Positions 59,501-64,000 of a stretch of DNA of 64,000 nt are shown here, in pieces (within the stretch, counting starts at the first letter, position 1; every line of letters begins with the position of its first letter). The position numbers and the translations under genes are program-made. Where the stretch lies: positions 1,612,001-1,676,000 of the forward strand of contig JAULSU010000001.1 in the NCBI GenBank assembly GCA_030512335.1, written 5' to 3'. Under the pieces are notes generated by a model, which saw only the letters and a program-made list of their open reading frames with translations, was not told the origin of the DNA and made no database searches. The stretch comes from Immersiella caudata (taxonomy: Eukaryota; Ascomycota; Sordariomycetes; Sordariales; Lasiosphaeriaceae).

Positions 59501-61091
59501 TGTTTGCGGGTTCTCCAACTGTATGGCCATGATCGACGCGGCGCAACGTCTCCAGATATCTGTGCAAACTCCTACATGATTGCGGCAATACTGTCCATCC
59601 AGCTATCCAGCCAAATTTGAGGCGACTTCAGGCTTTTCGGCTAACCGACATGACGCTCAATACCGTTGCAATAGAGATATAGGGCTTCGACCATGACGGC
59701 TGATTATCCAGGTCGAGTCGAGATGGATCCTCTGCAATACAACTACACGCCGCATAGTGTCCTGCAGGTCCAATGCCTAGGTTGGCCGACATTGCCAGTC
59801 AAAGCCAGAGAAGCCAACGTCAATGCGTTTCTGCCGCCAACACCAACGTTGATGGCTATCCCCTTTCTTCGAGAAACGCGGTCCACTTCCTGCATAATTA
59901 TTGCAAGGGGTTTACAATGGTTTGGGATTGAGTTGGCGGGAGATCAATGTGTATTTTGGTCACGGGGAGAAACGAATCGTTTCGAAAAAGAGAAAACATC
60001 AGAGGCAAATTTTGTCGCAAAGGAGGTTCTGAGATGAACGACAATACTCTAGGCTCGAGACAACTACACACAGCTTTGCAACAGGCCTGCAATTTGGTTA
60101 TGGTGCCACAGCATGCATATCCTATCACCTAGCAAACCACCGAGACAAGTGAGTGCACCCCTTACTAACTTGGGCTCACAGGCTCTCTTTCGAGACCGAC
60201 GGCAGGCTCAGCAGAAATGGGGGGGGGGCACAGCCAGCATGAAGCCCAATGTTATTCTCCCGTTAGTCTACCAGTCTGGGGAAGAAAGCCCCAGGTTGGC
60301 CAGGGTTCGGGCAGACCGGTTGGTGGGGGTTCCCGGCTCCGAAGCGGTTGGGCACGGAGGCCGATCAAACGGATGACCGCCGGGGGTAGCAGGGCCCACC
60401 CTTCTAAGTTTCTTCCTCGACCTGCAGGTTTGCGCAAACGAACGCTATAGGATCGTTTCATGATTTATTTGCGAAAACGATAGATGCATGAGAGAATTAG
60501 CCAGGTCAGTCATAGTTGTTGGTCCACGGTCTTGGAGAAGACCTTGAGTGCTTGTCTCTTCGCTGAGACCAGAGCAAGCTGAGCCGCGCCTCTTGGTCTT
60601 CTGCGTATCGAACTCTTAACTGGCTACTCCTCTCTTAGGCATCGCAGACATTATTTGCCTGGGCACGGCGACTCCCTCTTCATTGAAGCTCTGCGTCAAC
60701 GCATATCAACAATAGTTTCCGACTTCGTTTCGACAACCCCTTCCCCAAACAGCCCTGTTTCTATCTTGCCAAATCACAGGAGCCTCTCAGGGATCATGGT
60801 TGACATGAGCTACCCGCTCTGTCGCAGTGGGGTTTGTGACAGCTGAAGCCGGCGTCCCGTGCTCCGCGAGTTCTCAGATTGCCGCCATCTGGCGACAGGG
60901 TCAACCCGGGCGTGTCACCGGGCTTTTCCAGTCTTCGCGACGGTCGATCTGGCTAGCCTAACCCGGCGTCGTCATCCTGCCGACAGCTTCTCAAACCGTC
61001 ATACCTTCCAGTCTCGGAAAGCCTCAACCAAAGCCCGGAAACCGGCTCGTCGATGTCTTGGAATGCCCAAAGGATCCCCTGGCTCGTCCGC
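56531..61091. other. 4.6 kb spacer between kinesin and STK19-family genes
   Basis: The longest frames (57397-57996 +, 58307-58909 +, 59045-59620 +, up to 200 residues) overlap one another in different frames, carry no domain motif, and lack convincing splice partners. No terminal repeats, transposase or RIP-like AT enrichment seen. The kinesin promoter must lie near 56.5-57 kb. A non-coding transcript is possible but not shown. Confidence 0.45.
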
Positions 61092-62306
61092 TCACACGAG
61101 CCTCACGCCTCGGCCTACACTGTGTGTCTCAAATACCTCAACCAGGCCGGCACCGACTGCCTCGCGCAGCACCCAGTCAAACGAAACGCCGTAAAAGTCC
61201 TTCCACTTCTTGGTTCGCCCAGGCAAAACCCCCGCAAACTTCTTCGCCAGGAACGCCTCCTTGTCTCCTGTGATTCCCCCATCCCATTTCTCTCTCAGGT
61301 CACTCTCCGGCATCTCACGATACCTTGTCCGCTCTAGCAACAGGGCGAGATGCTCCAACGCCCCCGAGGTCAGCTTCAGGAAAGCGCCTGCCGAGGGAAC
61401 CGTACACCTAAGACTCCCTCCTCCCATCTTCGTCCCTCGTCCCTCTCCTCCACCCACCTTACCTCCTGAACCACCCGCTGCGAACAACGCCCCGTCCCCT
61501 CCAACTGCCTCTATCGTCCCCGCTGAGGCCCGCGCTACCGTCTCTAAGCTCAACATAGCATATTTTTCTGCCGGCCTCGCATAGACACCCGTCTGCCTTC
61601 CCCCTTCGTTCGTGGCTGTCAGAAACCCTACCCTAACCAGCGCGTCGACCTGCTTCCCACTCAAACCCCCTTCCTCATTCCCAGGATACACAATCGCAGC
61701 CGGATGCCCCCTCAACCATTCTAAAAACCCTTCTTTGGTATCCTCATCCAATCCCTCACTTCCCCCGACCATCCCCTCCAAATCCTCGCTCAACACTAGC
61801 AGCTCACCTATCCCATCCTTCCGAAGTATTACTACCCTCCGGGCCCACCCGGAGTGTACCAGAGATGCTACCTCGCGTTCTGCGGCCGTCGGGCTGGGAA
61901 GTAACGTCTGTAAATGCGAGGTAGATACCACGCGCGGAAGCGCATCTCGAAAGGTAAGAATCGATGCGATCTTTGCGGGACTGAGACCGGAGGCGCGCTC
62001 CGGAAGGGGTGAGAACATGAGTTGTAGGATTAGAGCGTGGGCGCGGGGGATGGAGAGCGTGGTTGAGGGGAGAGTAAGAGTGGCGGGCCCGGCGTTGGGG
62101 AGGCGGGAGGAGTCATCATGAGACGGCGAGGGTAGTATGGGTTCCTTGGTTGAGGAAGATGAGGTGGTGGTGGATTTGGTAACTTGGAGAGAGGAGGCCC
62201 AGGGTGAAGTTGAAGCTGAGGTGGCCTTGGAGGACGAGGATGACCTGGATGTGGCTGGTCTGCGCTTTTTGACGCGGCCGAAGCCGAGGGTTGCGCTGAG
62301 TGTCAT
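61092..62306 (-). CDS. STK19-family winged-helix protein
   Basis: Intronless, 404 residues. After a Ser/Thr/Lys-rich start (1-75) the sequence fits the Stk19 family: IPRAHALILQLMFSPLPER, ILTFRDALPRVVS, EREVASLVHSGWARRVVI and a C-terminal part with KDFYGVSFDWVLREAVGAGLVEVFET. The alternating helix and basic-strand pattern matches tandem winged helices. There is no kinase signature (no HRD, DFG or Gly-rich loop). Human STK19, despite its name, is a DNA-binding protein acting in transcription-coupled repair; whether the fungal protein shares this is inference. A Gly-rich insertion (GGDGALFAAGGSGGK) sits near residues 270-290. The start is the first ATG (MTLSATLGFG), which also gives a basic nuclear-import-like KKRRP. 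Confidence 0.82.
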   Translation of the reverse strand: MTLSATLGFGRVKKRRPATSRSSSSSKATSASTSPWASSLQVTKSTTTSSSSTKEPILPSPSHDDSSRLPNAGPATLTLPSTTLSIPRAHALILQLMFSPLPERASGLSPAKIASILTFRDALPRVVSTSHLQTLLPSPTAAEREVASLVHSGWARRVVILRKDGIGELLVLSEDLEGMVGGSEGLDEDTKEGFLEWLRGHPAAIVYPGNEEGGLSGKQVDALVRVGFLTATNEGGRQTGVYARPAEKYAMLSLETVARASAGTIEAVGGDGALFAAGGSGGKVGGGEGRGTKMGGGSLRCTVPSAGAFLKLTSGALEHLALLLERTRYREMPESDLREKWDGGITGDKEAFLAKKFAGVLPGRTKKWKDFYGVSFDWVLREAVGAGLVEVFETHSVGRGVRLV

Positions 62307-63218
62307 TTTGAGAAACCCCTTTTATGAGGCAGGTAAGTTTGGAAGGCTCCGCTGTGATGTTGTGATGCCGCGCGTAGTGGTCCCTGGCCCGCCTGGGTTC
62401 GGTGCTCGAGGTACGAGTCGCGCGGTGATCCCCGCAGCCTTGTAAGGCCGTTGAGCCTAGTCCTTGATCTCCGAAACAGGCTTACTGAGCTGAAGATTCT
62501 CAAACTTCAGAGTTAACTTGCGGTGCTCAGCGCCAACCTCATGAGCCCTCGATGAGTTTGAGCTGAACGAGTGAAGATGCATCCCGCAAGGCGTAGGCTG
62601 AAGCCCGGAGTTCACCCCCACATGGATCGGCACCCTCGCCGCCTGAGCCGATGCAGGCACCCAGCGCCACATGCCTTTTTGTCTCATCCCAAAGTGACTT
62701 TGCCACCCCTCATGTTCAGCGCGTCCAGGTGAGCTAGGTGTCAACTAAGATAGACTGGGGTGGGTAAGCCACATTGGTCACCTGAGGTGATGAATCTGGG
62801 GTTAATGTAAAAGAAAAGGGGAAGCACATCGTATTTACATGGCCAACAGGACTGATTATTTCGAGAATTGGGACCTTAGATCTAGCATCCGACATTCATC
62901 GGAAATTTCGGGACATTTGGCAAATCAATCGGTATGCTTTTGAAGTTGCAGGCAGTTACGGGTCCTTTAGCCTTCTGCTTCGCTATCACCAGGTCTGAGT
63001 AGTCAGATGAATAAACACCACAAAATCACCCGCATTGTGACTATTCCCGTCCGTCCCAGCGCAGGCCGTTTCCTCTCCTTTTTGATTGCCTTTACCCAAC
63101 CGTCCAACCCACCTAGTTCCTGTCCTTATATTTATACAGATAACTACTTGCTTTCTCGATGCTCGCTAGCTCGTTGTGACAATTCAATGTAAAACGACTC
63201 TCCGTATGTCCTACACAA
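62307..63218. other. Spacer STK19-family gene / transporter gene
   Basis: A 0.9 kb spacer holding the STK19-family promoter and the 3' UTR of the following gene. Nothing else recognised. Confidence 0.5.
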
Positions 63219-64000
63219 TCACCCAGCCATAGTGAGCGTGTAACTGGTGATCACACTCATTCGCTCGCTCGTCAACTTCAACGAGATTCTCAGCAGCTCT
63301 TGCGCCACCTCGGGCTCCTCCCTCTGCATCTTTGCCCAAGACGCCCTATCCATCTGCCAAACTACGCAATCTCTCTCCACCATGCACGTTGCGGTACGGT
63401 TTGTCTCGGAGAAGAATGGCAGTTCCCCACACGTTGTACCGGCGACAATGCTCTCAAACAGCCATCCCTGGGGGAGGTCGTCTGTAGCAAATATTAGCTT
63501 ATTATCTCCTTTTAAGGAAGTTTTCTGTTGTCTCGGGAGCCTCGAGGGAGTTTTCGCTCCTGAGACAACAGAAAAATGACAAAACGGGAAGAACAACACT
63601 CCAGTTTGCACTTACACTCTGCGCGAAGGATGCCCGCTTCAAGAAGGTAGAAGCCATCTGCGCGCTCGCCGCGACGGAAGAGGACGCTTCCAGCCGGGTA
63701 CTCGCGACATTCAAAGAAGCGCACTGCCCGGAACCAGAAGTCTTCGTTGCGATCGGAGACGTCTTCGAATATTTGGAGGATGAGCCGGAGCGGCTCCTTA
63801 AAAGAGCGCCAGCGAGAGGTACGTTGAACTTCCATCTTGCCAAGAGACCTGCGGGCAGCTTCTTGGAGGTGGGTGCGGCGAGGGGATGAGCCGAGGAGGT
63901 GGTCGAAGGGCAGCCGGGGCGCTTGGGCAGGAACGTCGAGGTTGGCGGATGGTGCGATGTGGTTCTCGTGGATGGGTTGGCTGGCGTAAAGGGTTTTGAG
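63219..64000 (-). CDS. C-terminal part of SulP/STAS transporter with cyclic-nucleotide-binding-like domain (YGR125W/Vsb1-like)
   Basis: Two partial exons on the minus strand, 64000-63616 and 63481-63219, separated by a 134-nt intron; 215 residues are visible and the gene runs past the window edge. After a hydrophilic linker (HENHIAPSANLD), a cyclic-nucleotide-binding-like fold is seen: RFFECREYPAGSVLFRRGE, YLLEAGILRAEYDLPQGW (joined by splicing) and the cassette AGTTCGELPFFSETNRTATC. The end is SYTLTMAG. This arrangement, with SIVAGTTCGELPFFSET, is typical of the fungal vacuolar SLC26-like proteins related to yeast YGR125W (Vsb1), where the membrane and STAS parts lie upstream. The phosphate-binding cassette departs from true cAMP sensors, so ligand binding is doubtful. 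The donor GTAAGT at 63615 after codon base 1 is the only one restoring the conserved EYDLPQG. Confidence 0.85.
63521..63575. repeat. Inverted repeat (20-bp arms, 15-base loop) inside an intron
   Basis: Arms 63521-63540 (TTTTCTGTTGTCTCGGGAGC) and 63556-63575 are inverse complements except for one position, which would be a G-U or A-C pair in RNA depending on strand. The loop is 63541-63555. The whole lies within the intron 63482-63615 of the transporter gene, leaving donor and acceptor free. In RNA it would form a strong hairpin that brings the intron ends closer. Confidence 0.92.

Noticed and set aside
57397..59620. Chain of + frames of 150-200 residues
   Set aside because: They overlap in different frames, contain no conserved motifs, and no consistent set of splice sites joins them.
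1..64000. Biosynthetic cluster, CRISPR array, integrated virus or transposon
   Set aside because: No PKS, NRPS or terpene genes, no spaced repeats, no transposase, integrase or reverse transcriptase motifs were seen in any frame I inspected.

Overview
The window is nuclear DNA of a filamentous ascomycete (Pezizomycotina), most likely a Sordariomycete. The evidence is short 50-150 nt GT-AG introns, 0.5-4.5 kb intergenic spacers, monocistronic genes on both strands, an AbaA-type conidiation regulator, and a sterol 14-alpha-demethylase that reads like the CYP51B isoform of Fusarium-like fungi. No bacterial, viral or clear transposon genes are visible. Exon boundaries below were set by hand from splice consensus, phase continuity and family conservation.

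Layout. 0-9 kb: 3' part of mrd1 (rRNA processing), the developmental regulator abaA, and a secreted copper-oxygenase-like DUF7492 protein, all on +. 10-21 kb: a spliceosomal cyclophilin H, an NCS1/Fcy nucleobase permease and tRNA-dihydrouridine synthase 3 on -, a six-blade kelch protein on +, and Rcf2 (respiratory supercomplex factor) on -. 21.4-25.8 kb: long spacer with no gene I can support. 25.8-41 kb: the zinc-finger regulator sfp1 (+), a kelch-BTB protein (-) divergent from cdc20 (+), the TFIIA large subunit toa1 (+) and pex13 (-). 41-50 kb: a divergent BiP-like ER Hsp70 ending in HEEL, cyp51B, and a Golgi fucosyltransferase-like type II membrane protein, all on -. 50.2-53.5 kb: spacer. 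53.5-64 kb: a Kip2/KipA-type kinesin, a 4.5 kb spacer, an STK19-family protein and the C-terminus of a SulP/STAS-type transporter with a cyclic-nucleotide-binding-like domain, all on -.

Most genes are core eukaryotic housekeeping functions with no metabolic cluster logic. The only loose themes are polarity and development (abaA, KipA-type kinesin, kelch-BTB protein) and secretory-pathway or ER functions (BiP-like protein, CYP51B, fucosyltransferase-like protein). I did not find a clearly new biological system. The items most worth a second look are the divergent BiP paralogue, with its HEEL tail and two stop-free 3n introns, the histidine-first DUF7492 protein, an intronic 20-bp hairpin in the last gene, and a stretch near 52 kb that may hide a small gene.
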